Positions 9,335-21,048 are shown, counted from the first letter of the stretch. The stretch is 64,000 nucleotides of DNA from Heloderma charlesbogerti (GCA_026122225.1 JANEZZ010002705.1:887001-951000), one strand, 5' to 3'. Program-made: numbers and translations. Notes: a model not told the origin generated them from the sequence alone.

Positions 9335-11140
9335 GGGGGGGGGAACCCAGTGTACACAAATGGCGGTGGCTACCATCATTTGCGTATGCTGGGGTTTTTC
9401 CCTCTGCCGTGATAGGCTACGTAAATATTTACATAGCCTATCACGGCTCAATACAGGGACGCAAATGGCAGCGGCTACAACAGCCACCATTTGCGTCTCT
9501 GCAGGGCTGCCCAGCGGCCGGATGTCCAGCTGCGGGCAGCCAGAGCCGGCCAGCAGCTCCATGGCTTGGCCATGGAGTGGAGCAGGCCGGGCAGGATTCC
9601 GGGGGGAGGGACAGAGTGCCTCCCCCCCATCGAGGATTCTAGGGGGAGGGACGGAGCGCCTCCCCCCCACTGCAGATGCCCCTGCGCAGAGCCAGGTAAG
9701 GGATTCGTACATCCCTAAATGAAACAGGATGGACATGTTCTGCTAGAGCGCAAATGGCCCAAGACTCAAAGTGAAGATGACCAAGCACGCACTAGAGCAC
9801 ATAATCATGCCTATTGCATGGTGGTGCAGGCAGCAAAGAAGGCTTCCTTTGCTGTCTCCATCGTGTCCTTAAGTAGCCATCCAGTGGAGCTCTTTCAGGT
9901 AGTCCAGGGCCTGTTAACACTCTCCTGAGTGAATGTGGCTTTGGTCCCCTCAAGGACCCACTGTGACTTTTTTGCATTGCACTTTGAGGACAAAATCACT
10001 TGTCTCTGCAGAGAACCTAATGCTGTTGTTGGCCCAGTTCCAGTCAAGGTGTCTGATGCCAACATCTGCCCAATTTTGTGAGATCAGTTTCAGCTGCTGT
10101 GGCCTGATGACATGGAGAAGGTAGTTGCAGCAATGTGACCAACCACATGCCCTCTAGATCCTTGCCCCTCCCGACTAATAAAAGCTATCCAAGGGGGTAT
10201 GACTGGGTGGGTCTAGAGTGTAGTGAATGCTTCTCTATGGGAAGGGGTGGTCCCTGCTGTCCTTAAGGAGGCAGTAATGTGACCACTCCTGAAGAAGCCC
10301 ACTCTGGACCCAATGGTATTAGACAACTACTGCCCAGTTGCAAATACCTCTTTCTTAGGGAAGGTACTGGAGAGAGTAATGGAATGGTGGAACACCTGCA
10401 GGCACTCTTGGAGGATACTGATCATCTAGACCCATTCCAATCTGGGTTTTGACCTGGTTACGGGGCTGAATCAGCCTTGGTCACCCTGATGGATGACCTT
10501 TATTGAGAGAGGGATGGGGGAGTGCAACCTTATTCATTCTGCTCGATCTCTCATCGGCTTTTGATACCATCAGCTATGATATCCTCCTGGATTAACTCTG
10601 TGGGATGGGCACTGGAGGCACTATGTTACAGTGGTTCCAATCCTACCTACAGGGCTGATTTCAGAGAGTAGCATTAGATGACCAATCCTCAGCCCCTTGG
10701 CAATTAAGCTATGTGGTTCTGCAGGGTACAAGATGTTTAACACCTATATGAAGCCCCTGGGAGCGGTCATTAGGGGATTTGGAGCCAAGTGCCATCAGTA
10801 TGCTGATGACATGCAGCTCTATCTCTCCGTGACATCTGAATCACAAAACAACTTGGGACGAATACCTGAGAAAGTGCCTTCTCCCTTACTAACCACTGAG
10901 GTCATCAGAGGGCATGTTCCTGGTGGTCCCATGTTGACCTATGGCCCAATTGGAGTCCACTTGGAGACAACCCTTCAGTATGGTGGCCCCCTTCCTTTGG
11001 AACTCCCTTCCCCTGGATGGCTTTCAGTGCCTTTTGAAAACAGCAGTATTCTAAGCATTCCTTAACTGACCAGCTATGGGTTTTATTGGTACTCTGCTTT
11101 GGGGGGGGGGGTTAAATAATAATTTTAATATGGTGTTTGT

Positions 11141-12529
11141 AATTCTTTTTACCTTTTAACTGTTTTACCCTTAAGTTCACCACTCCAAAATCTGTTTTAG
11201 CTGTGGATGGGGATGGCATGGGTGCCTGGCTCAGTTCGGGAGCTCAACCAACTCCCTGCCACTCATGCCTCATGAGTCCAACAGACTCCTCCCTCCCCTA
11301 GCTTGTGCCTCTTGGCCATTTACACCTGTAGTATAGCATATATGGGGTCTTCACAGCCACTACGTACACAATATTAGATTTATGGAAGTTCCCGACATGC
11401 CATTTTTTTCACAAAATGGATACCATGGGAATGACAGGCACTCTAGAATGGCTCAAGGTAGATTAGAGTGGCTTGGCAAACACAGGGGGGGGCATGAGTG
11501 GGTCTGGGGCATGCAAGTGGGGACAGCGGCTTGGCAGCCACCTGGAGGTCCTGGACAGGGGGGCATCTGTCCATCCCTAGATGTGAAACAGCGTACAAAT
11601 GTTGTAAGTAAGTAAGTAAGTAAGTAAGTAAATAAATAAATAAATAAAAATACAATAAACTGTGGTTCATCGCTGCAAAAATGATTCCCCTCACTTGCAG
11701 TGTAAAGCGGTACAGTTCATTCTCCAGAGGGTCTGCCAACCTGTGGCCCTCAGCCTAATTTCAAAAGCCTTTGTGACCAGTTAAGTGCTCTAGCAAGAGT
11801 GGTCTGTCACATCCCTGGCAGGGAGGAAGAGCAAGAGAAGGAGAGAGAGATAAATCAGGTGGCAGAAATACAGACAGAGCAAGACCATTGGGTGGCAGAA
11901 AGAAAGGCAGAGACAGAAAAGGGGGTGGCCACATCAACTTTGGGCCCTAGGATCTGCCCACCATTGGCATGTGGGGCCTGATAGATTATGTTCAAGGGAA
12001 TGCAGCCCTCAAAAAAAGAAAAGAAAAAAAAGATTCTCCATCCTTGCTCTACCATCTCAGGATTATACTACCCCATTCTGCTGCATGTGTAGAACAGGCC
12101 TGATTTATTTGATACAGCTGTACCTTAAAAGCCCTCAAGGTGTCTTATACACAGGACAGGAGGGGAGTCTCTTTCAGCCCAAGGGACAAATCCCATTTTA
12201 GAGAAGCTCTTGGGGGCCACTTTCCAGGGGCAGGGCGGGTAAAAGTAAAAGGGGGTGGAGCCAGAAGCAAAAGGGGGTGGGGCGAAATACCAAAAATATA
12301 CCTGCATAGTTTAGTTTAAAGTTCTTACTGCCAGTAATTAAGCCTTAGGAAAGGCATGTCACCCTCTGAGAATAAGGGGAAAACTGCACAAACGCCAGAA
12401 GACTGACTGCCAACCAAACAGTGGTCGGGAGAACGGGGGTGATGGCAGAAGAAGGGAGTGTGGCCTTTTAGAGAACGCTGAAGGGCCTGCTTTCCCACAC
12501 AACCAACACAAGAACAGCAGTACAAAAGC
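11141..12529. other. Unassigned DNA
   Basis: Apart from the microsatellite at 11604 there is a purine-rich stretch (11820-11920). No gene or known repeat recognised. Confidence 0.45.
11604..11648 (+). repeat. (TAAG)n then (TAAA)n microsatellite
   Basis: Six or so TAAG units followed by TAAA units, like the microsatellite tails of the LINEs here. Confidence 0.95.
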
Positions 12530-13425
12530 AAGAATGCATAACAATACATCATTAGCAATAAGATGTCATTACACTAATAATAATGCATGATAATAATAAT
12601 CTTATATTATACTATAATACTATAATGTATAATAATAATAATAATGCTATAATAATAACAATGTAATAATAACAGCATTAATAATAATTCATAACAATAC
12701 ATCATTAGCAATAAGATGCCATTGCAAAAATAATGCATAACAATAATAATAATGTTATTATAATAACATTTTAATAATATTACTGTTATAATATAATATT
12801 ATAATACTATCATATATAATAATAATAATGCTATAATAATGCTATAATAATAACAATGTTATAATAATAACATTAATAATAATGGATAACAATACATCTT
12901 TAGCAATAATACATCATTACAATAATACTGCATAACAATAATAATAATAATGTTATAATAATTTTAATGTTATAATATAATATAATATAATATAATACAT
13001 AATAATGTTGTAATAATATTAATAATAATGCATAACAATACATTATTAGCAATAAGATGCCATTGCAATAATAATGCATAACAATAATAATAATGTTATT
13101 ATAATAACGTTTCAATGTTACTGTTATAATATAATATTATAATACTATCATATATAATAATAATGCTATAATAATGCTATAATAATAACAATGTTATAAT
13201 AATAACATTAATAATAATGGATAACAATACATCTTTAGCAATAATACATCATTACAATAATACTGCATAACAACAACAATAATAATAATAATAATGTTAT
13301 AATATAATATAATAACAATATAATAATAATATAATAATAATAACAACAACGTTGTAATAATATTAATAATAATGCATACCAATACATCATTAGCAATAAG
13401 ACGTTGTTACAATAATAGCAACCCA
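12530..13425. repeat. AT-rich higher-order tandem satellite
   Basis: Composed of AATAATAATG/TATTATAATAAC blocks punctuated by the marker TTAGCAATAAGATG or TTAGCAATAATACATC. The TAGCAATAA marker falls at about 12553, 12706, 12901, 13047, 13236 and 13391. Alternate spacings of about 146-155 and 189-195 give a composite unit of about 335-341 bp. The long Leu/Ile/Tyr frames in this stretch are by-products of base composition. Confidence 0.9.
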
Positions 13426-13765
13426 ACCCAAGCATTTCATTTCATGGATACTAACATTATAGCATTTCAAATTCATTACAAAAGAGGCGATATCAACCAT
13501 TAAAACACAGGATCCACTGATATTGACACAGCATTCCTTCCCACAGTGGCCAAATAGCTGCCTATGGGAAGCCCGCAGGGAGGACATGAGTGCACCAGCA
13601 GCCTCTTGCTTGGGTTCTCAGCACCCTCCTGTATGTGGTCCCGAGAGGCATGCGGCCTCTGATGCGGGAGGTGACGTATGACACCTCATCTGATGACAGC
13701 CTCATCCTCCATGAATTTGTCTAAACTGCCTTTAAAGCCATCTAAGTTGGCAGCCGTCGCTTATT
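13426..13765. other. Unassigned DNA
   Basis: No gene or repeat recognised between the satellite and the hAT element. Confidence 0.4.
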
Positions 13766-14160
13766 GATGGGCGGACGGTGTAAAATCCTCTCCGTCTGTG
13801 TTTCACAGATTGTCAGGCAACTTTTGTTCCATCATCCACTCACAAATGGATGCGAATATTTCTTTTTGCCATGTGGTAACGTACGCAAATAAGCATGTAA
13901 GAGGTTTTGTAACAATTTACATAATTTACCTCCAAATGGAACGTTAAGTGTATTGTCCCCCATTCCATTCCACTTTCCTTCAGCAGAAACGTGCACATTT
14001 TTTCTATGAATATATTTTGAGAAAGTAAAAAAAAATAAAAATCCGAAAGTCCACAGACTCCTCGCAGCCTGAGGGGGTCGCTCCGGAGCAGATTCTGCAG
14101 GTCGGATTCTTAGAAATCTGAGCTCATTTTATTCTGTGTCGAATTTCTCCAGCATCCCTA
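13766..14160. mobile_element. hAT-type MITE, subfamily with GTGTAAAATCC end
   Basis: Left end GATGGGCGGACGGTGTAAAA, right end GAATTTCTCCAGCATCCCTA. Homologous to the elements at 45354-47169 and 52257-52654, which have target duplications. The left boundary here is decayed and no clear 8-bp duplication was found. Confidence 0.7.
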
Positions 14161-14910
14161 CCAGTAACGGAGCCTCAGGAAGGGCTTTTCAAGTTAGAAT
14201 GGGGAAAAAACATACCAAAGCTGGAAAAACACCAAATGATTGGCAGTCATGGGAAAGGTGGGTGGCCAGGAAGAAGGGACATGACCATTGGGTGATCCCT
14301 GGTGGACTGGACTGGGATCCCAGGATGGCCAGATTTGAGGTTGCCCACACCTGGAATAGGATAAAATGGACAAAATAAAATCCTAAACCAATGGTGGTAA
14401 AGCAGCTGAAAAGTGTTTGACTTATTCACCCAATGCTGAGCCAAATAAAACTGTTTTAATTTGTTATCTAAAAGACAAAAGCGGAAAATGCGGAATGAAT
14501 ATCCCAAAGGACGGCATTTCTTAGACAGACAGACAGACACAGACACACCAGATGAGCTTTTGTGAGCTTCAATTTATACATGGTCAGGGAGCAATCAGCT
14601 TGTTTGGCTGTCAGGGAACGTGCTATTTTCAGTAAAAACATGTACATTTTCATTGCATCTGGCCTTTTCACATGAGCTGCCTCTGCTTCACAGTGGGACT
14701 TCTATTTAAAGAAGGGCATCAAATAAATGAATATTCTTTACAGACGATGAGCTGCATTATGGATGAGGCATTGGACTGAAGAAAACATGGTATCTGCTGT
14801 TGTTCATTATTTGATGATGATTGCAATGCACATTGGTGTGGGTTCATTCCTATTGGAGAACTGGCTCCAGTATGGGTAGGATCAGTATGAAATTTTTGTT
14901 CACCTCTGTA

Positions 14911-15625
14911 TGTCAATCTGGCCCAATGTTGCCTACTGGCATGTCCCCGCTAGAGGAATCCTCCTCAGAGGAGGAGCTAGAGCTCCCAGATATCAAGAGC
15001 ACCAGATCAACCAATGTCAGAAGACCAGGAGAAGTTTTGGCCTTTGGGGGAGATAGCCACAGGTCCAACCCCTCAAGGAGCTGGGGACTCCACCTCTAAA
15101 GCAGGAGTTGGGCAACCGCTGGTCCCCAGAAGTGTTGTCCCCTCAAGAGACAAGCCAGTAGGTCTCCCTTGAGAAAGACTACTCCATTACAAAGGAGAAC
15201 TCCTCAAGAAGAAACAACTCCTCATGAGAAGGAATCTTGCCAGTGGGCTATAATGCACTACAGCTGAGCCTTGGGTGGGGCTCAGGAGGACCTGGCTATA
15301 TAAGCCTTCAGTTTCAGCCTCACCAGTGCTGGAAATAATGCTGTTTCTTCAGCTCCTCATGCTTATATCTCTGACCTTGGCTCACGTTTGGACTGCCAAA
15401 CTTTGGACTTCTGCCTGATGCTGCCTTCTGAACTTTGATTCTGCTTGACTGATATCCTGTGTGTTTGACATTGACAGCTCCTCTGACTTCTCTCTGGAAG
15501 ATCCATGTTTGACTGGTAAAATTGTGCTTGATTTTTGCTTGCTTGACTTCTCTATTGTAATCAACTCTGTGTTCTGCATAGGAGAGAACTGAAACTCTTT
15601 GGAGAAGGACACCTACCCTGATTGG
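14911..15625 (+). mobile_element. LTR of an old LTR retrotransposon, plus strand
   Basis: Starts TGTCAATCTGG. U3 includes an acidic coding-like stretch (LEESSSEEELELP near 14949) and a TATA box GGCTATATAAGCC at 15291-15303. It then runs into a T-rich R/U5-like region. It is related to the opposite-strand LTR at 16505-17195 (shared acidic block and AGCCTTCAGT after the TATA). The 3' boundary is uncertain and no internal gag/pol follows. Confidence 0.6.
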
Positions 15626-15671
15626 CAGCTGGTCTCTGGGGTCTCTGCCTTTATCTTCCCCATCATGTGCT

Positions 15672-15750
15672 TCCTGATCCTTCTAGCTGGAGATGCTAGG
15701 GATTGAACCTGTGGGGCTTCTGTATGCAAAGAAGGTGTTCCATTCGGCTG
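15672..15750 (-). mobile_element. tRNA-Ala-like SINE fragment, minus strand
   Basis: GGGATTGAACCTGTGGGGC is the complement of a degenerate box B; GCATACAG... and the GCAGCCGAATGGAACACC side correspond to the anticodon arm and box A. Short and degraded. Confidence 0.55.
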
Positions 15751-15850
15751 CAGGGCTGGCCAGAGACATTTTGCTTCCTGCAGTGGAATAGTAAATGTTG
15801 TCCCCCTCCTAAAGCTTCCAATGCAGCAGTGAATGTTCAGCATAAAAAAT
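15751..15850. mobile_element. Fragment of CAGGGCTGGCC hAT MITE
   Basis: CAGGGCTGGCCAGAGACATT matches the left end of the elements at 53495-53771 and 52047-52736. No right end seen. Confidence 0.55.
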
Positions 15851-16504
15851 GAGGCCTCTGAATGTATGCTGAACAATAATTAGCTAACTCACAGTCTCAT
15901 GCTTGGTTTCAACAGAATTTGTAATCAATATCACAGGGAAAGCAGCATAATGAAGACATAATTGGATTCTGGATTACACCCACCACTTGTTATCCACAAA
16001 TGAGTGAACTTATGCATATGTACACATACTCCAAACATTTGGGGGAAGATCCTTTCCCACTGATCCTGGCAGAAGAGGACCAGAACCAACTTTTGCCAGC
16101 AAAGAGAAGCATGGCTACATTTTGAGACTTTGCAAATGGACACCTTCATCCACCATAAACCCTGTGGGTTCTATACCAAAAACAAATGCAAAGTTCTTCC
16201 TTCTCCTGTACATGTATTCAAAGGTGCACATCAGGAGTAACCACACTGTCAAAACTATGTAATTGTGACACTTTTCAGTGGGAAAAGAATCAACAAGATT
16301 ACATTTGTTAGATCAATATTTTTTCATCTATCCCCATGGGACAATATCACTTCACACAGCTTTTTCCAACTAGAGCAGTCCAGTGGCCCAGAACGTTAAC
16401 CCATCACTGTTAATGTTCAGAGCCAGGAAATGCTAAAGTTCAAGAACCTGCACTATGATAAACTGTTCATAGTGATGCCACTGAAATTGTCAGAGATCCT
16501 TCCG

Positions 16505-17195
16505 TCTGTCCTGTATTGGCTGTAGCAGTCTCGGGGATGGGGCTGACCACAAGACCAAGTAGTAAACCAGGCCAATGTTCCAGCAGACAGGTTTCAGTTC
16601 AAGGGAGTTCAGGCAAAGGCAGAAGTGATCAAGATAACAGGCAGAGGGTCAAAGCACAGTCAATCTATCCAGTATGTGGAGTCAGGCAAAGCAGGAGTGG
16701 TCAAATACAGTCACGCAGTCAGATTCGTACACAATCCAGTGGCAGAGTCAAGCAGGAGTTCAAGGTCTGTAGCACAAAGGTTCAATCACAAGGCAGAAGG
16801 AGCTGGTAAGATATTGTTTCCAGCAACTAGCAAGCACTGACTGAAGGCTTTTAACCACATAGTTTGCTGAGCCCTGCCCAGGCTCAGCTGCTATCCATTA
16901 GAGCTCTCTGGCCAGAGCCCTACTCAAGAGGAGTTGCTTTCTCCTGATGACACCATCTTTGTAAGTGAGTGCTCCTTCGTACAGGAGGCCTAGTGGCCAG
17001 GCTCCTGAGGTGACAATACTCCTGGGGGTCAGGGGCTTTCTCAGCCTCTGCTCCAGAGTCAGAGTCCCCACCCCCTGGCAGGGAAGGACCTCCTCCTGGT
17101 CTGGTGCCAGCAACTGACCTACTGTTCCCTTGGTTTCTGGAGGCCCTAGTTCTTCTGAGGAGGATTCCTCTAATGAGGGCATGACATCAGCTCAG
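16505..17195 (-). mobile_element. LTR of an old LTR retrotransposon, minus strand
   Basis: On the minus strand it starts near TGTCATGCCC and carries the acidic block LEESSSEELGPPE. A TATA-like GGTTAAAAGCC follows at about 16852, then AGCCTTCAGTCAGTGC. It is the inverted relative of the LTR at 14911-15625. The two are in opposite orientation, so they are separate insertions rather than one provirus. Confidence 0.6.
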
Positions 17196-17707
17196 AAATC
17201 AAGGAGACAATCTGTAATGCTCTCCTGGATAGGAGGTGAGCATTTTGGCCCTGCAAGTTTTTCTCTCATTGGATTAAAATTCAAGCTAGAGAGGAACAGA
17301 AGGCCTCCCTGACTTGGCTGCCTTCCTCCCTCTCTCTGGACCTTTCATCCAAGCTAGGGGTGGAGAAGAAATTCATCCAGTTTTAATTTTACACCTGCAA
17401 CTTCCAGATCTATACAGAAACCCAAATCCACTTGTGTCCTGAGATCTGGACTTTTCAGAATGTATTGATACAGCTCACAACTCTAAAGATGTTTACAAAA
17501 ATGTACATATTAAGGGGAAGTGTAGACACACAAAAATGCCTTGCATTTGGAAAACATTGCTTGCAAAAGTGCACACACCAGGGTGAGGTGTCATAGAAAA
17601 AATAAAACCAACCATATGTTTCAGAGTATTTATTTATTTAAAATATTTCTTGGCCACCTTTCAGAGCAGAAGCCCCCCCCCCATGTGGTTTACAGAAATA
17701 AAATACA

Positions 17708-18168
17708 TCAAAACAGTTAGGGAGCAATCCTATGGCTGCTAGTTAGTGGCTAGACAGCCATAGGATATCTGGTTTTCTGGGGACTGACCTCAGATCCCAT
17801 GTTCTGAGGTTGGTTCCTGGAGAACTGACCTCCCCCTGCCCTTCCGTGCTGCCTCACAGGCAGCACGGAACAGCCCGATATTTCATGCTCACAAGAGGAG
17901 CACAGAGTGGCCAAAATGGGGCATTCTGGGGCAGGGAGGGTGGAAATGCAGGTGCAACACTTTCTCATCATCATCCAGCAACCTCCTCCCCTGCTCTGCC
18001 CTCCTGCAGCTAGGCAGCTGAAATCAGCTGTCTAGACGCAAATGCAGGTCAGGAGACGCACAGGGGGAACAATCCCATCTGTGCTTCTCCTGCCCTGCAT
18101 TGGATAGGCAGTTGCCTCCAAGTTTGGAGGCGGCCGCCTATCTGCATAGGATTGTGCCCTTAAAATAT
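17708..18168. repeat. TTA(A)-flanked foldback, Kolobok-like
   Basis: GTTAGGGAGCAATCCTATGG at the left; GCATAGGATTGTGCCC-TTAA at the right. The interior has further inverted repeats (GTGCTGCCTCACAGGCAGCAC; GCTGTCTAG). Related to 48651-49085 and 57727-58146. No transposase frame. Confidence 0.6.
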
Positions 18169-18830
18169 TAAAAGTAATAAAAACATCAAAAACAATGCAA
18201 ACAACAATAAAAGCCAACAATAAAACCAGCAAAAATGTTAACAGCAGTAACAGCAACAACAGCAGTCATATCACGAGAAGGCCAAAGTAAAATAATAGGT
18301 TTTCAAGGCCTTCTTAAAAATCTGCAATGGTGGAGCATGACAGACCTCTGATGGCAGCTTGTTCCAAAGGAGTGGGGACACTGCAGAGAAGGCCCTCTCA
18401 TGGGTGATCACCAACCTGACTGCTGTCATGGGTGGGCCAATGAGAAGGACCTCTCTTTCTGATCTTAAAGTGTGGGCAGGCTGATATGGGTGAAGCCGGC
18501 CCTTCAAATAACTTGGTCCCAAACCATTTAAGGCTTTAATGGTAAAAAAAAAAAAAAAGCACTTTGAATTGGGCTCGTAAACGCACTGGTAACCAGTGCA
18601 GCTGGCTCAGTGTAGGCATTATATGATTGAAACAAATTGCCCCCACCAATACTCGGGCGGCCGCATTCTGCACAAGCTGGAGTTTCTGAACCACCTCCAA
18701 AGGCAGCTCCATGTATTACCGTAGTCCAGGCTGGATGTGACTAGTGTGTGGATAACTGAGGCAAGGTTATCTCCAGATAGGTCTGCAGTTGGAGTACCAG
18801 CCTGTGCAACCACAATGGTCAGGCTGCAGT
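18169..18830 (-). pseudogene. Decayed L2-like LINE 3' part, minus strand
   Basis: Minus-strand pieces read GLGPSYLKGRLHPYQPAHTL, THERAFSAVSPLLWNKLPSE, LQIFKKALKTYYF and, upstream, a decayed VQNAAARL region. These align to the end of the 1217-2350 frame. An A-run splits the frame at 18545. The 3' tail is CAACAATAAAA-rich at about 18180-18260. Truncated 5' near 18830. Confidence 0.75.
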
Positions 18831-20523
18831 ACAAAGCTCCACCCTTTTCAGTCTCAAACAACAGATTATATAGTTTTGCAATTAACATATAACGATAGCC
18901 CCATTTGAATTATTGATCAACTGGTACACTGATTTATTGGCAAGTGATAATGAGGAGTCAGCAGCTACAGAAGGGTGAAGCAACAATTATAGAAATTGCG
19001 AATGACCACAAGTCTGCTCTTGACTGTCACAGATTTCCAAACTGGTAATGACAATTTGTACTTCCTGCTACTAAAAATATTATTAGTCTTCAACTTTTCT
19101 TAGTTATAAGCATATTGCTCATCCTTTGCTATTTTCCTTTGCAAGCTTGTTGATTTTTAATAATGTGGTCTAGTGTAGCCTGAATCAAGAACACTAAAGC
19201 TTGAACCCTCATTGCCTCATTTCTTGCCCTTTATTTTCTTTTCTTCTACAAAGGGCATTCAGAAATGCATATATTACAATGCATATATTACAAGAAATGT
19301 GCATGAAAATGCATATGAATGTTCATGCAGGTTTGGTGGGGGGGAGGCAAAATTCACTAACTGATGGAGGAACAGGCCAAAATGAACGTATAGGAGCAGG
19401 AAAAAGAGAAATTGAAACCGGAACTGACAGATGTGCCCATCCGTGTTCCAAACCACCTACTCCACCTTCTCTCTTAGCTTTGTAGCTGCTCTGATTACAG
19501 AGGAAGGAGGATGGGCCCTTTTTTTCCCTCTCTCCTTCTCTTGACACCTGGCAAATTGCTATGCCTGCTTGCCAAGCACAAGAAGTGCGATGAAAATATA
19601 GTTTTCTGCTGATTGCAAAAGTTGAGAGCAGGGGGAAGGAAGCAAAAAGGAATGTGGGTAATGAAATGAATATAATTCTAACAAGTGAATGACAAAATGA
19701 ATGTGATTTTAATTGATGAATAACAAAACCAATGTGGTCTTGAAAAATGAAAACCAATGCAATTCCGAAATGAAAAAGGTTACGTTCTTGGATACCCCCA
19801 TCCCTATACATCAGCGGCCAATCCAAACCAATTATATTTTTTCCCAGCTCGCTTGCAGATGAAGCAATCTGGGGACAGATATGGTGCTATGAGTCATTGG
19901 CTGTGTTTGACATAGGTAGTCCAGCATTATGTGTAGTTCAAGAGCTGTAGCTGCATTGCTGGAAGGCCAGTTACCAGTCCCAGTCGCTAACATCACCTCC
20001 ATTAATGGCTCAGGGTTGGGGCTGGTGGCTCCACAGCAAACCTTCAGTTCTCTATTAATAAAAATGGCTAACTGCACTGTGTAGGGATGCCAGTGGGACT
20101 GACATAATTAATGTCTCTAATGTGAAAGTTTAAGGTTCATTAGGTTTAGAACTCAGGCAGGGTTTTAATCAAGCATGTTATGGCAAATCATTAAAAGCGA
20201 AACACAATTTGTAATAGAATATTTGCAGCAATATTTATTTAGTTGCATCTCGCCTTCAGGCAGACTGGCCATGTAAAGAAGCCATTTTACCATTCGAATG
20301 ATTTATCAGACTACGATCACACCTGGACAGTCACTCTGAGTAAATCATTCCCACCAGGGGAGACGATTCTTGTCAAAGAACAAATGGCAATGAACAGAAG
20401 AGTCTTACATCCTACATTACTAGCAATAGCACAGCTTGGGGGATGTACTTACAGTGCTCGAAAAGCTTACGCTGGCCTTCTCCAAGCCAGTGTCCTCCAG
20501 ATGTTTTGGATCACAACTCCCCC
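18831..20523. other. Unassigned DNA
   Basis: No gene recognised. A frame of 167 codons (19323-19826, minus) lacks recognisable motifs. The TAGGGATGCC at 20083 has no partner terminus. Confidence 0.4.
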
Positions 20524-20572
20524 AGAGAGCTTTGGCTATTGGGCGGTACAGAAACGTAATAGATAAATAAAT
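20524..20572 (+). mobile_element. L2-like LINE 3' tail
   Basis: GAGAGCTTTGGCTATTGGGC, GGTACAGAAACGTAAT and a short ATAAATAAA tail. The same ending occurs at 25911-25961 and 56130-56168. Confidence 0.6.
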
Positions 20573-20755
20573 TCCTGACCATTAGCCATGCTGGCTTGGG
20601 CTGAGAGGAGTTTCAGTTCAAAATATCTAGAGGTCACCTGGTTTGAGGAGGCTGGCTTCTGTCAGTACTAAGATACTGCCTGCAGTATTATGTATGATGT
20701 GGAGAAAGAGGCTGGAAAGGAAATGTCCCTCTCTCTCTTTCGTGGTACCTATGAT

Positions 20756-20947
20756 CAGTGGAGGCTGGTGGCTCCGATTTTGGTGGAGCTGTGCATCCAT
20801 TCTGGGTTTTAGTCAGAATCAGCCGTAACTCTAAAGAGCTACGCAGGGTGCTGAGTCCTATCCCCAAAGTAGGTTTGGCGCCTTGAATAGCTGAAACCCA
20901 GAATGGATTCACGGCCCCACTAAAATCAGAGCCACTAGCCTCCACAG
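20756..20947. mobile_element. CAGTGGAGGCTGGTG hAT MITE
   Basis: Ends CAGTGGAGGCTGGTGGCTCC and GCCTCCACAG. Flanks CCTATGAT and TCTAGGAT match at 6 of 8. Interior is one palindrome (CATTCTGGGTTTTAGTCAGA mirrored by CTGAAACCCAGAATG). Other copies: 50627-50848 and 62061-62259. Confidence 0.75.
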
Positions 20948-21048
20948 TCTAGGATCATTCAGTGAAATTGCATGTCAGTAGATTCAGGTTAGACAAAGGA
21001 AGGGCCTTATTCAAACAACACACACTTCCATGATGATGTTGTTATCTG

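Larger units (their letters stand above)
8895..9717. mobile_element. hAT-type palindrome-array element, complete
   Basis: An 823-bp non-autonomous DNA transposon. Ends TAGGGATGTCAGAGAATTCC and TTCGTACATCCCTA; both flanks read AATGAAAC (8887-8894 and 9718-9725), a perfect 8-bp duplication. The TAGGGATG terminus equals that of the hAT founder Ac. The interior has no transposase. It alternates two palindromes: four copies built on GTGATAGGCTACGTAAAT plus complement (about 9100-9139, 9174-9214, 9288-9334, 9405-9446) and copies built on CGCAAATGGCGG (9229-9276 with perfect 21-bp arms; weaker at 9346-9395 and 9456-9500). GC-rich G-run/C-run arms flank the array. A CAGGTAAG near the right end and ACTTACCTG at 9023 are outward-facing splice-donor-like motifs. 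It sits in the LINE pseudogene. Confidence 0.9.
8793..11140 (+). pseudogene. Decayed L2-like LINE ORF2, split by a hAT element
   Basis: A degraded non-LTR reverse transcriptase frame on the plus strand. Before 8894 the text reads like the endonuclease-RT linker; it resumes after the insertion at 9726. Recognisable pieces, in different frames and with stops: LDNYCPVA, DHLDPFQSGF (about 10420), AFDTISYDILLD (about 10560), LQWFQSYLQG, and YADDMQLYLS, with the catalytic box at 10799-10810. This matches the layout of the copy at 1217-2350, so the L2-like call is firm. Many stops and frameshifts make it dead. The 3' part after 10900 is scrambled. Confidence 0.8.

Noticed and set aside
8795..9412. 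205-codon plus frame
   Set aside because: It starts in LINE remnant and runs through hAT palindromes, whose lack of stops follows from GC-rich inverted modules.
9100..9500. Regularly spaced palindromes that could suggest a CRISPR array
   Set aside because: The repeats are imperfect hairpins of two kinds inside a transposon with target duplication, without unique spacers or cas genes, in a vertebrate-type genome.
12900..13382. Open frames of 60-71 codons rich in Leu, Ile, Tyr on the minus strand
   Set aside because: They arise from the TAA/ATT tandem satellite and have no motif.
14911..17195. A complete provirus with two LTRs
   Set aside because: The two LTRs are in opposite orientation and no gag, pol or env lies between them.
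20083..20120. TAGGGATG as another hAT left end
   Set aside because: No CATCCCTA partner with matching 8-bp flank was found.
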